From assembly GCA_002690445.1 (NCBI GenBank), contig NZER01000428.1, positions 1-25,952 of the forward strand: a DNA stretch of 25,952 bases, in the 5' to 3' direction. Below, piece after piece: positions 14,902 through 21,025 of this stretch (position 1 is the first letter of the stretch; every line of letters starts with the position of its first letter). The notes under the pieces were generated by a model that was not told the DNA's origin, ran no database searches, and worked only from the letters and a program-made list of their open reading frames with translations. Made by a program: the position numbers and the translations under genes. The stretch is from Candidatus Pacearchaeota archaeon (GTDB taxonomy: Archaea; Nanoarchaeota; Nanoarchaeia; Pacearchaeales; GW2011-AR1).

Positions 14902-14920
14902 TGTCAAGTTTTGTCAAGTT
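14902..14920 (-). repeat. 10-bp tandem repeat with two TTGACA boxes
   Basis: AACTTGACA occurs twice, ten bases apart, overlapping the stop codon of the orphan gene ending at 14919. Each copy looks like a -35 box but no convincing -10 follows. It may be a protein binding site. The rest of the 172-bp gap is terminator plus promoter; no gene is seen. Confidence 0.4.
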
Positions 14921-15158
14921 AGCCCACCTGCATTTCTTTGATAACTACATCTACATGATGTAAGAATCTATCGACCATAGCTTCTTCAAATGGTTTTCCA
15001 TCTTGACCAAAAATTACATTTTTGTGTATTCTTCTAAGAGCCATGATTGAAGTTGCTCTTTGAACAGCAGAAACTCCTGCCTTGTCAAGTCTTTCCATTT
15101 GTTCTTGAATATCTTCAGAGTTAAAATGCTCTCTAAATTTTTTTTCTTGTTTAGTCAT
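14919..15158 (-). CDS. small orphan helical protein, 79 residues
   Basis: Unrecognised. Predicted all-helical, charged (MTKQEKKFREHFNSEDIQEQMERL...), with RATSIMALRRIHKNVIFGQDGKP in the middle and FLHHVDVVIKE near the end. Third gene of the cassette between terminase and portal. It has AGGAG directly after a leader hairpin with the conserved loop. Being independently promoted and terminated among virion genes, it is probably accessory rather than structural. Confidence 0.75.
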   Translation of the reverse strand: MTKQEKKFREHFNSEDIQEQMERLDKAGVSAVQRATSIMALRRIHKNVIFGQDGKPFEEAMVDRFLHHVDVVIKEMQVG

Positions 15159-15164
15159 AATATT

Positions 15165-15198
15165 CTCCTTGAACAGTTTTATGACTTGTTCAGGTCAT
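15165..15198 (-). promoter_or_regulatory. leader hairpin abutting AGGAG (family A)
   Basis: TGAACA (15192-15187) pairs with TGTTCA (15175-15170) over the loop AGTCATAAAAC, and AGGAG (15169-15165) follows with no gap. The overlapping alternative stem ATGAC/GTCAT (15198-15194 with 15185-15181) excludes the first, so the leader could switch between two folds. Sequence around it (ATGACCTGA...GTCAT) recurs at 5338-5357 and 22287-22301 with a changed but still pairing stem. Confidence 0.65.
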
Positions 15199-15204
15199 AT
15201 AATT

Positions 15205-15402
15205 TTAACTTTTCACAAACACATAAACAGAATTTTGAAAATCTTCTTCGAATAAACCAAGAGCGACTTCATCAAATCCATTTAGTACAAGTGCTTTTTC
15301 TTTTACCTTTTCAATATTAAAATCAAACTCGGATATACATAAATCGTAGCCAAGTGGGATTTCATTATCAGTAGGTTTTACTAAAATTACTTCTTCTTTC
15401 AT
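15205..15402 (-). CDS. small orphan acidic protein, 65 residues
   Basis: Unrecognised. Alternating strands and helices (EEVILVKPTDNE, FDEVALGLFEEDF, NSVYVFVKS), acidic overall, no Cys cluster, no membrane segment. Second gene of the cassette. Preceded by the 7-bp leader hairpin at 15413-15446 with GGAG adjoining. Accessory function likely from context; nothing more can be said. Confidence 0.75.
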   Translation of the reverse strand: MKEEVILVKPTDNEIPLGYDLCISEFDFNIEKVKEKALVLNGFDEVALGLFEEDFQNSVYVFVKS

Positions 15403-15408
15403 AATATT

Positions 15409-15446
15409 CTCCTTGCTGGTTTTTTTTGTTAATGAGATACCAGCAA
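15409..15446 (-). promoter_or_regulatory. leader hairpin abutting GGAG (family B)
   Basis: TTGCTGG (15446-15440) pairs with CCAGCAA (15419-15413) around a 20-base loop containing TCTCATTAAC and an A-run. GGAG (15412-15409) adjoins the 3' arm. The upstream flank GAGTTT and the loop TCTCAT match the leader at 5638-5664 while the stems differ. Confidence 0.65.
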
Positions 15447-15464
15447 ACTCAAAATTTTTCAGAC

Positions 15465-15668
15465 TTATGGCAAAGGATTTGTAACACGCAACTTTATAAC
15501 TTGCATAAGAAAACTCATATCAAGTTCAAATTGCTCATGTGAATCAGGTTTATCACAACAAACAATGTGGTCTATTTCTTGAGCCACTTTCATTATCTGC
15601 TCTTGAACAATTGCCTTATCTTCTGCGTTGTCCATCTTGATTGTATTGTTTGAGATTTTTATACTCAT
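15465..15668 (-). CDS. small orphan protein, 67 residues
   Basis: Unrecognised. A short polar N-terminus, then a helix (AIVQEQIMKVAQEIDHIVCC) with a Cys pair and a second helix (QFELDMSFLMQVIKLRV). The Cys-Cys-Asp-Lys turn could bind metal or form a disulfide, but this is not diagnostic. First gene after promoter cassette copy 2; its mRNA 5' end is predicted to fold into a two-part hairpin ending one base before AGGAG. Confidence 0.75.
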   Translation of the reverse strand: MSIKISNNTIKMDNAEDKAIVQEQIMKVAQEIDHIVCCDKPDSHEQFELDMSFLMQVIKLRVTNPLP

Positions 15669-15674
15669 TTGTTT

Positions 15675-15771
15675 CTCCTAGATGATATTTGCAACAAGGT
15701 TGTAAATTTGATTCATAAAAATCAGTCCTTGTTGTGCGTCAATTAAAACTAAATTTAACTTAAATATCATC
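15675..15771 (-). promoter_or_regulatory. 5'-terminal nested hairpin leader
   Basis: Outer stem GATGATATTT (15771-15762) with AAATATCATC (15690-15681), 10 bp perfect; inner stem CAACAAGG (15734-15727) with CCTTGTTG (15699-15692), 8 bp perfect. The outer stem starts about two bases from the predicted RNA 5' end and closes one base before AGGAG (15679-15675). Terminal stem-loops of this kind can protect mRNA from decay. Confidence 0.65.
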
Positions 15772-15779
15772 ATAAGTAT

Positions 15780-15807
15780 ATTATGTAACTATATATAACT
15801 TTGTCAA
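15780..15807 (-). promoter_or_regulatory. sigma70-type promoter (cassette copy 2)
   Basis: TTGACA (15807-15802), 16-bp spacer AAGTTATATATAGTTA, CATAAT (15785-15780). Predicted RNA start near 15773. It resembles copies at 6084 and 25531 in the TTGACA-AGTTA part, but its spacer palindrome is imperfect. Confidence 0.75.
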
Positions 15808-15849
15808 CATAATAATTGCTACTATTTTGGCAATATTCATATTAGGCAA

Positions 15850-15884
15850 TGTTTATAAGGATTTTATGTTAAAAGTTTTTTTAA
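15850..15884 (-). repeat. conserved cassette block, copy 2
   Basis: Same layout as at 6143-6175: A-run with CTTTT, then AACATAAAAT and CCTTATAAACA, 43 bp upstream of the TTGACA box. It begins about ten bases after the large terminase stop. The 224-bp gap 15669-15892 is fully explained by block, promoter and leader hairpin; no gene is hidden in it. Confidence 0.7.
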
Positions 15885-15892
15885 AAAAATCT

Positions 15893-17266
15893 TTAAAATT
15901 GTTGTTGAATTGTATCTCTATCTCCAAACATCTGTACCTCTCCTGCTGCTTCTTCTTTTATATATAAAGGTCTTTCCATTATTCCATATCTTAATGCGTC
16001 AACTGCGTGGTCAAACCCTGAAGTGTCGTATGCTTCTGGGTTTCTTCTATCAACTGCAACTGCTTGAAGTGTTTGATAAGTTATCGGACAATCTTTTGTT
16101 ATAAATAATCGTGGTTTCTGTATTGTGTCATCAATGTTTAATCTCATGTGCAATTGTTGTGTTCCTGAAATCCTGTCATTGTTTGCTTTGTGCATCAATA
16201 ATTCACCCTCGAATATCTGTCCTATTGAATCCCCTGTATTTTGTCTACCCCACATAGAGGGGTCGCTTGGAGCATAAGTTGGGTCAATGTTGTGGGTTTT
16301 TTCTATCTCTTTTATAGTCTTTGCTACGACATTTGCTGACATCATCAATCCTTTATTTGTGCCGTCCTTTGTTCCAATCCATTCTTTAAATACTATTAAG
16401 TCTTTTGTTGCAGAGTTCTCTGCAATCCAGATGGTTGCAAATGGAGCTGTAAATCCCCAATCAAAAGCTCGGATAATAATATCGGAAGATGATGGAACAT
16501 AAGATTCTATCAAATGATGTTCGCCTAATTGTGAAAACATATTGCCTTCGATTTGTGTCCAATCTCCGAATCGTAATGCTTGATACAATTTGTTGCCTTG
16601 CGTTTTTAATCGTGCTTCATAGTTTGGGTCATATTTGAGCAAATAAGGATTATCTTCTAAGGTCGCTGGGATAAATAATCGTTTCAGTTTTGATTCTTTA
16701 TCTTCAATGATGTTGTAAGCTCCGTTATTAATAAATCTTTGTCTTACCCAATCAATGTATTGTCCGATTGGAGAGCCAGAACATCTTATGCGAGGAATTA
16801 GTTTTGGATTGGTTGTTCGACATCTGGAATGTAAATACAAATACATATCTTCTTGAAAATGAGTTATTTCATCAAAGTAAACTCCCGAAGTAATCTCAAC
16901 TCCATCCCATTTCCATTTGTCTTTGTTTTGTTCCATGTGAGAAAAATATATCTTTCCACCATTCGGGAATTGCCAATAACTTCCCTGCACTTTAAATTCA
17001 GCTCCTAGGGGTCTATATAATTTATAACTGTAATCAATTAGCTGTTTTAGTTCTGGACTTGTTCTTCTGAAAATTACTGCTGTGGCATCTTTATATTTCA
17101 TTTGCCTACAAGCATCAATAAGCAAGACTGTAGATTTACCTGACCCTGCTCCACCAAGATAGGCTACTTCGAATAATGCTCCAGCTTTTAGGAACTCTAA
17201 TTGTCTTTTAGTGGGTCTCCAAATAACATTAGTGTTTTTCTTGGATATCTTCAATGGTTGGCTCAT
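15893..17266 (-). CDS. terL: terminase large subunit
   Basis: 457 residues from ATG 17266; a GTG at 17272 would add two. The ATPase domain has Walker A GGAGSGKS (about 38-45) and Walker B VYFDE (about 129-133), with a KWDGVEITSG lead-in. The nuclease domain has AFDWGF (about 267-272, first catalytic Asp), a middle SDPSMWG segment and a late GFDHAVDALRYG with the last acidic residue. This motor packages DNA through the portal and cuts it. It overlaps the small subunit gene by 38 bases and is the last gene before promoter cassette copy 2. The type of DNA end (cos, pac or Mu-like) cannot be told from sequence alone. Confidence 0.95.
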   Translation of the reverse strand: MSQPLKISKKNTNVIWRPTKRQLEFLKAGALFEVAYLGGAGSGKSTVLLIDACRQMKYKDATAVIFRRTSPELKQLIDYSYKLYRPLGAEFKVQGSYWQFPNGGKIYFSHMEQNKDKWKWDGVEITSGVYFDEITHFQEDMYLYLHSRCRTTNPKLIPRIRCSGSPIGQYIDWVRQRFINNGAYNIIEDKESKLKRLFIPATLEDNPYLLKYDPNYEARLKTQGNKLYQALRFGDWTQIEGNMFSQLGEHHLIESYVPSSSDIIIRAFDWGFTAPFATIWIAENSATKDLIVFKEWIGTKDGTNKGLMMSANVVAKTIKEIEKTHNIDPTYAPSDPSMWGRQNTGDSIGQIFEGELLMHKANNDRISGTQQLHMRLNIDDTIQKPRLFITKDCPITYQTLQAVAVDRRNPEAYDTSGFDHAVDALRYGIMERPLYIKEEAAGEVQMFGDRDTIQQQF

Positions 17267-17597
17267 AGGCACTCAATTCTGGAACTTCAATTATATTTAT
17301 TGTTTTATTCGTATTTTCTATTTCTTGTTTCTCTATGTATCCACGACTCTTTCCTAAGGTTTTAAGTAAAAAGAAAATAGCATTTTTTTCTCCAGCTTTT
17401 ACAAGTTCGACTAATTTTTGTTCACAGAAATCTATTATTTCTTCTCTTGCATCTGCTAATGCTTGTTGTAATTCTTCACTTTTATGAAGTCTTTGATAAA
17501 ATGCTTGTCTTGAAATTTTAGTGGCTTCACATATATTCCTGACAATTCCACCGGTTTGTTTAATGATTTTTAGTAATTGTTCGTGAGATACTTTCAT
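17229..17597 (-). CDS. terS: terminase small subunit
   Basis: 122 residues. An N-terminal helix-turn-helix (GGIVRNICEATKISRQAFYQ, about 16-35) recognises packaging DNA. It is followed by long helices (ELQQALADAREEIIDFCEQKLVELVKAG) for oligomerisation and NAIFFLLKTLGKSRGY, a stretch typical of small terminase subunits, then a polar tail. The gene lies immediately upstream of and overlapping terL, and three bases after the methyltransferase stop. There is no Shine-Dalgarno, so translation is probably coupled to the methyltransferase gene. Confidence 0.9.
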   Translation of the reverse strand: MKVSHEQLLKIIKQTGGIVRNICEATKISRQAFYQRLHKSEELQQALADAREEIIDFCEQKLVELVKAGEKNAIFFLLKTLGKSRGYIEKQEIENTNKTINIIEVPELSAYEPTIEDIQEKH

Positions 17598-17600
17598 AAG

Positions 17601-18623
17601 CTATTTATTATACCATTGTTCATAAATTAATTCACTTAAACTTTTGAGCATAAAAGGTGGCACTGACATTCCTAGAACATATTGAAATGAAACATTTTCA
17701 AAATCATAATCTAAAGGAAAACTTTGTATAATACACATTTCATCTTTGCTTAGTAATCGAGGAGAATCCCAATGACAAAATTTGGCACCAGCTGACGCTG
17801 TTATTGTGGGAGAATAACGATGTGGAGATAATTTTGAGGAATTGAAAAAATTGCCTTTTATATGATATTTAGAAAAACTATATCCCGGTAATGTTTGATT
17901 CCATAATGAATATGCCAAAGAATCTTTATTTAATAATTTGGCATTTTTATTTGATATATCTTTTAAGGCTTCACCTAATATATTTGCTTTGTGATTTAAT
18001 TTTAAAATTAAGGGTTTAAATTTTTGATTATTAGCAATAAAGAAAACTCTTTTTCGGGTTTGTGGTACATTACAATCAATGGCATTTATTAAAAATATTT
18101 GGCAATCATATCCTTCTTTTTTAAATCTTTCTAAAATAAGTTTAACAAAACCTTGTGCTTTTCCTAATAATAGACCTTCTACATTTTCTGCAATAACAAT
18201 TTTAGGTTGTAATTTTCGAACTGTATCAATAAATTTAAAAAATAGGTCATCTAAATATTGAGCTACTTGACCTTCATTAAATTTCTTTTTAATTCCCCAA
18301 GTTTCTTCTCTTTTACCAGAAATTGAAAAACTAGAACATGGTGGAGAGCCATCTAAAATATCTAAATTAAACAATTCTTGTGGTAACTTTTTATTTGAAA
18401 TCTTATTAAAATCTTCTACTCCCATTAAATATGTAAACTGAGATTTTATATTTTTTTTATATAAATTCATCATTTTACTATCTATTTCAACTCCACCCAA
18501 AACATTATATCCTGCTAATTTATAACCTAAAGATGAGCCTCCTCCTGCAGAGAAACAACTAAAAACATTTAAATTGTTTTTTTTTATATCTTTAAGTTCT
18601 TTAAGAAACCATTTATTATTCAT
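17601..18623 (-). CDS. DNA (cytosine-5) methyltransferase
   Basis: 340 residues from ATG 18623, which overlaps the ParB-like stop by eight bases; a TTG at 18668 is a weaker alternative. The C5-methyltransferase motifs are in order: FSAGGGS (24-30, SAM site), DGSPPCSSFS with catalytic Cys96, ENVEGL (146-151), QTRKRVFFIA, then SPTITAS and the closing VPP motif. The target-recognition segment between is short, so a simple site is likely; it cannot be named. There is no cognate endonuclease nearby, so self-protection against host restriction is the natural role. Base composition here is visibly more AT-rich than in the terminase genes, suggesting separate acquisition together with the ParB-like gene. 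Confidence 0.93.
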   Translation of the reverse strand: MNNKWFLKELKDIKKNNLNVFSCFSAGGGSSLGYKLAGYNVLGGVEIDSKMMNLYKKNIKSQFTYLMGVEDFNKISNKKLPQELFNLDILDGSPPCSSFSISGKREETWGIKKKFNEGQVAQYLDDLFFKFIDTVRKLQPKIVIAENVEGLLLGKAQGFVKLILERFKKEGYDCQIFLINAIDCNVPQTRKRVFFIANNQKFKPLILKLNHKANILGEALKDISNKNAKLLNKDSLAYSLWNQTLPGYSFSKYHIKGNFFNSSKLSPHRYSPTITASAGAKFCHWDSPRLLSKDEMCIIQSFPLDYDFENVSFQYVLGMSVPPFMLKSLSELIYEQWYNK

Positions 18624-19101
18624 TAAATTCAAACTTACATTTTGGACATTGATGTTTAAATTTTTCAAAGGTACTTGTATCTAGTTCTTTGGATTCTTTA
18701 GATTGACCACTATAAGTTAAATAACTTTCTAATTCATTTTTATCAAATCCTAAAAGTTCTAAGTCATAATTCATATCCAATAAATCTCCAAATTCTAAAT
18801 TTAATAAGGGATAATCCCATTGACTTTCTTCTGCTACTTTATTATCAGCAATTCTATATGCTTGTATTTGAACTGGTGTTAATTCTTTTGCTATATGAAT
18901 TGGAACTTTTTTAAGACCTAATTTTTTACTTGCTTCGTATCTTGTATGACCAGCTATAATCGTGAGTCTTTTATCAACCACAATCGGTTGTCTAAATCCA
19001 AATTCTCTTATCGAGGCTGCAACTTTGTCTATTGCTTGGTTTTTTCTAGGATTCCTAGCATAAGGAATCAGCTTGTCTATATCTTCTAGTATGATATCCA
19101 T
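18616..19101 (-). CDS. ParB/Srx-fold protein paired with the methyltransferase
   Basis: 161 residues. N-terminal ParB-type domain: LIPYARNPRKN (11-21), FGFRQPIVVDK (34-44) and the phosphate/nucleotide motif IIAGHTRYEASKKLGL (48-63). Then AYRIADNKVAEESQWD, typical of the ParB domains fused to or paired with phage DNA methyltransferases. The C-terminus ends in CPKCKFEF, half of a zinc ribbon. Members may have nuclease or CTPase activity, and in this pairing they are thought to assist modification; neither is proven here. A strong AAGGAG precedes the ATG and the stop overlaps the methyltransferase start. Confidence 0.85.
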   Translation of the reverse strand: MDIILEDIDKLIPYARNPRKNQAIDKVAASIREFGFRQPIVVDKRLTIIAGHTRYEASKKLGLKKVPIHIAKELTPVQIQAYRIADNKVAEESQWDYPLLNLEFGDLLDMNYDLELLGFDKNELESYLTYSGQSKESKELDTSTFEKFKHQCPKCKFEFNE

Positions 19102-19118
19102 TTATTTGCTCCTTTGTG

Positions 19119-19205
19119 TTAATTTTTAAATACAAATCTAAATAAGAATACAAATGCTGTATATAAAAAAATATTCATTATTCCTATTTCAGTTATTATA
19201 CCCAT
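19119..19205 (-). CDS. 28-residue membrane peptide
   Basis: ATG 19205 with GGAG seven bases upstream gives MGIITEIGIMNIFLYTAFVF then LFRFVFKN; an earlier in-frame ATG (19217) would add four residues. Residues 7-26 form one hydrophobic helix with aromatic residues and a basic end, typical of single-pass phage membrane peptides. It fills the otherwise empty 177 bp between the nuclease and ParB-like genes. Function unknown; could be an accessory membrane-acting peptide. Chance frames of this size occur, so confidence is moderate. Confidence 0.45.
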   Translation of the reverse strand: MGIITEIGIMNIFLYTAFVFLFRFVFKN

Positions 19206-19211
19206 ATCATA

Positions 19212-19252
19212 CTCCATATATAGCCTTTAAATTGATTTTAAGCTATATATAG
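19212..19252 (-). promoter_or_regulatory. hairpin enclosing part of the ribosome binding site of the membrane peptide
   Basis: CTATATATAGC (19252-19242) pairs with GCTATATATGG (19224-19214), 11 bp with one G-U pair; the final GG is the first half of GGAG. The loop of 17 bases is AT-rich and partly self-complementary. The stem also covers the earlier ATG (19217). It would hold back translation unless opened. Confidence 0.5.
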
Positions 19253-19278
19253 GCTCTTTTAATATCTTTCTAATGGTT

Positions 19279-19629
19279 TTATACCTTATCATCATATTCT
19301 TCAATATTTGGCTTTATTTCAGCTTTGTCCATTTTTATTAGTAACCATTTAGCAACATAATAATATGCCTCTTTCCATAATTGGATATTGTGTTTTTCTT
19401 GAAATTTATGCAGTCCTATTTGGTGTACTTCTATGTGTAAATCTCTACAAAGTGGAATCGCTGAGAAATGTCTTTGGTTTGGCTCTTTCCTTCCTCCCCT
19501 CGTTCCAATCGCCTCTAGGTGATGCACGTCAGGCATTTGTTGTCCAGTTACACAACAGTTTTGTTTCCTAACATAATCCAAATAATCCAAAGAATAGGAT
19601 TTTATATAATCTTCATTTGGTAAATACAT
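19279..19629 (-). CDS. HNH-type nuclease (DUF968/Ref-like)
   Basis: 116 residues with NCCVTG (24-29), DVHHLEA (34-40), TRGGRK (43-48), AIPLCRDLHIEVHQ (57-70) and FQEKH (76-80). This Cys-Cys/His-His/Cys-His pattern, with HxxxH spacing, is that of the DUF968/Ref-type HNH nucleases of phages. They act in recombination or resolve DNA intermediates (P1 Ref is RecA-dependent). The small size is normal. It overlaps the metalloprotease gene by 17 bases and uses its context for translation. Confidence 0.82.
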   Translation of the reverse strand: MYLPNEDYIKSYSLDYLDYVRKQNCCVTGQQMPDVHHLEAIGTRGGRKEPNQRHFSAIPLCRDLHIEVHQIGLHKFQEKHNIQLWKEAYYYVAKWLLIKMDKAEIKPNIEEYDDKV

Positions 19630-19924
19630 ATATCTTCTTTTTTTGTTGAAGCAACTTCTTCAATCTAATTGCCAACATATCTGCTTTTTGTTCTTCTGAT
19701 TTATACACAGTCATATCTCCAATCAGAACATGACTTATTTCATGGAGAAGAACATCCAAAGTGGGAATATTTGGATAATTATTTGATAGATATATCTTGT
19801 TTTCTTCGGCAATATAAAGTCCACAGAACTCTTTTTTGTTTTTTGTGTCTTTTGTTTGTAGTTCTTCGTGGTCGATTAGTTCGCAATCTATTGGACTAAT
19901 CATATCTCCGAGAAACAACTTCAT
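19613..19924 (-). CDS. ImmA/IrrE-type metalloprotease
   Basis: 103 residues with a classic zinc protease helix LLHEISHVLIGD (H61, E62, H65) and a following acidic KSEEQKADMLAIRLKKLL helix (the third ligand is probably Glu/Asp here). Short ImmA-like proteases cleave or inactivate a partner HTH repressor. The gene lies four bases after the double-HTH gene, the standard repressor/protease pairing. It has no Shine-Dalgarno and is probably coupled to that gene. The C-terminus is basic. Confidence 0.8.
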   Translation of the reverse strand: MKLFLGDMISPIDCELIDHEELQTKDTKNKKEFCGLYIAEENKIYLSNNYPNIPTLDVLLHEISHVLIGDMTVYKSEEQKADMLAIRLKKLLQQKKKIYVFTK

Positions 19925-19928
19925 AATA

Positions 19929-20270
19929 TTAGTTAATTTCTAGCAAATCACATATCATTGTTACATGATTTCCTGATTTTATTTTCCCTTTTTCAATACC
20001 ACAAATATATTGCTTTGAAGTTCCAAGTTGTTCTGCAATTTTTTCTTGGGATAGGCCGACCAACTTTCTTTTCATCTTGATTTTTTTGTGGAGTTCCATT
20101 CCTTCTTTATTCAATATTGGATAAAGTTTGTTTGCAGTTTGTCTAAACTCTCTTTTGTTTCTATTTACAAATGCGTGAACTGCTTGTTTTGATACTCCAT
20201 ACAAATCTCCAATCTCTCGATAAGATTTATCTTCAATAAAATAATCATTAACAATTTTATCTATTTCCAT
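19929..20270 (-). CDS. double helix-turn-helix transcription regulator
   Basis: 113 residues with two DNA-binding motifs. First, a sigma-r4/resolvase-like HTH (KSYREIGDLYGVSKQAVHAF, about 15-34); second, an XRE/Cro-type HTH (residues 60-112: KRKLVGLSQEKIAEQLGTSK then QYICGIEKGK). One protein carrying two HTHs can bridge two sites. It is paired with the ImmA-like protease and preceded by a perfect 14-bp palindrome (20290-20303), a candidate autoregulatory operator. The start has GAGGGAG about 14 bases upstream. It may be a lysogeny-type repressor or an early-gene regulator. Confidence 0.85.
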   Translation of the reverse strand: MEIDKIVNDYFIEDKSYREIGDLYGVSKQAVHAFVNRNKREFRQTANKLYPILNKEGMELHKKIKMKRKLVGLSQEKIAEQLGTSKQYICGIEKGKIKSGNHVTMICDLLEIN

Positions 20271-20289
20271 TTTTCTATTCTACTCCCTC

Positions 20290-20303
20290 GCAGATATATC
20301 TGC
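20290..20303 (-). promoter_or_regulatory. perfect 14-bp palindrome before the HTH gene
   Basis: GCAGATATATCTGC lies between genes and directly precedes GAGGGAG. As DNA it is a symmetric operator-like site; as RNA it gives a 5-bp stem with a TATA loop touching the ribosome binding region. Either use would give feedback on the HTH regulator. Confidence 0.55.
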
Positions 20304-20306
20304 AAA

Positions 20307-20807
20307 CTAATCTTTCTTTCGGAATTCATTACAATGCAAACATTTTTCATAAATTACTATTTTTTCAAAATGCCTATCGCAAGTGTCAGTCGCAACCATT
20401 CCTTTTAATTCTCGAATGTTGTTATCGAAATCTGCTCGATTACTTCTAACTGCCATATCAATTAATTCTGTTTTCATTTGTGGCTCTTGTTTTGCTATTG
20501 GCAGCAGTCTTACCAATCTTTCATAGGAACATTGCTCTAGCCATTCTAATTTTCCTAAAAGATAAAAACTGAATTGGTCATAGATTTCCATGTCTTGTCT
20601 AGCAGTTTCTCGGTTGACATTAATTGCCTCTAAAAAGGAGTTCCATGTATCACAATATGAATCATAACCAACATAGGATTTATTTTCCTTTATCCTCTTT
20701 AAGATATTTCCTCTTTCTAATCTGTCTTTTAATATAGAGATATTTATAGTTTTAAGTTGCTCCACATATTGATGAATCGTTAAAATTAATTTATTTGTTT
20801 CTGCCAT
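20307..20807 (-). CDS. unknown early protein with C-terminal metal-type Cys/His cluster
   Basis: 166 residues, helical. The N-terminus is charged (LKDRLERGNILKRIKENK), the middle has an HTH-like segment (FLEAINVNRETARQDMEIYDQF, about 58-79), and the end has C143-H146 and C156/H158/C159 (DTCDRH...KCLHCNEF), which could hold one zinc. This layout resembles small phage DNA-binding proteins with a ParB-HTH-like middle part. It shares a base with the stop of the upstream gene (TAATG). A DNA-binding or regulatory role is a guess. Confidence 0.75.
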   Translation of the reverse strand: MAETNKLILTIHQYVEQLKTINISILKDRLERGNILKRIKENKSYVGYDSYCDTWNSFLEAINVNRETARQDMEIYDQFSFYLLGKLEWLEQCSYERLVRLLPIAKQEPQMKTELIDMAVRSNRADFDNNIRELKGMVATDTCDRHFEKIVIYEKCLHCNEFRKKD

Positions 20808-21025
20808 TATTTTTCTCCTTTAAAGCTATAAATAAGATTATTTTTAAGTAATCTTTTAGACACAGATTTGTTTTGTTTATCGACTAAAATGTTTAACCTT
20901 TCATAACATCTTGGATAGTCGCTTTTGAATTTTTGCATATCTTGTAAGAGGGTTTTTAATCCTTTAGCTTTAAGATGTGCGTCCATATCTAAAATATTCA
21001 AATTTTCTATTTGACTAAATGTCAT
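20807..21025 (-). CDS. small unknown basic protein
   Basis: 72 residues, helical and Lys-rich (KAKGLKTLLQDMQKFKSDY, then a basic C-terminus KSVSKRLLKNNL). It overlaps the replication initiator stop by four bases (ATGA) and its own stop overlaps the next start (TAATG). Position directly after the initiator suggests a replication partner such as a loader or primase accessory, but no motif supports that. AGGAG precedes the start. Confidence 0.75.
   Translation of the reverse strand: MTFSQIENLNILDMDAHLKAKGLKTLLQDMQKFKSDYPRCYERLNILVDKQNKSVSKRLLKNNLIYSFKGEK

Noticed and set aside
14902..14920. Tandem TTGACA boxes as a promoter for the head operon
   Set aside because: No convincing -10 follows and a terminator lies between them and the portal gene; the promoter at 14754-14782 fits better. 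Kept only as a repeat.
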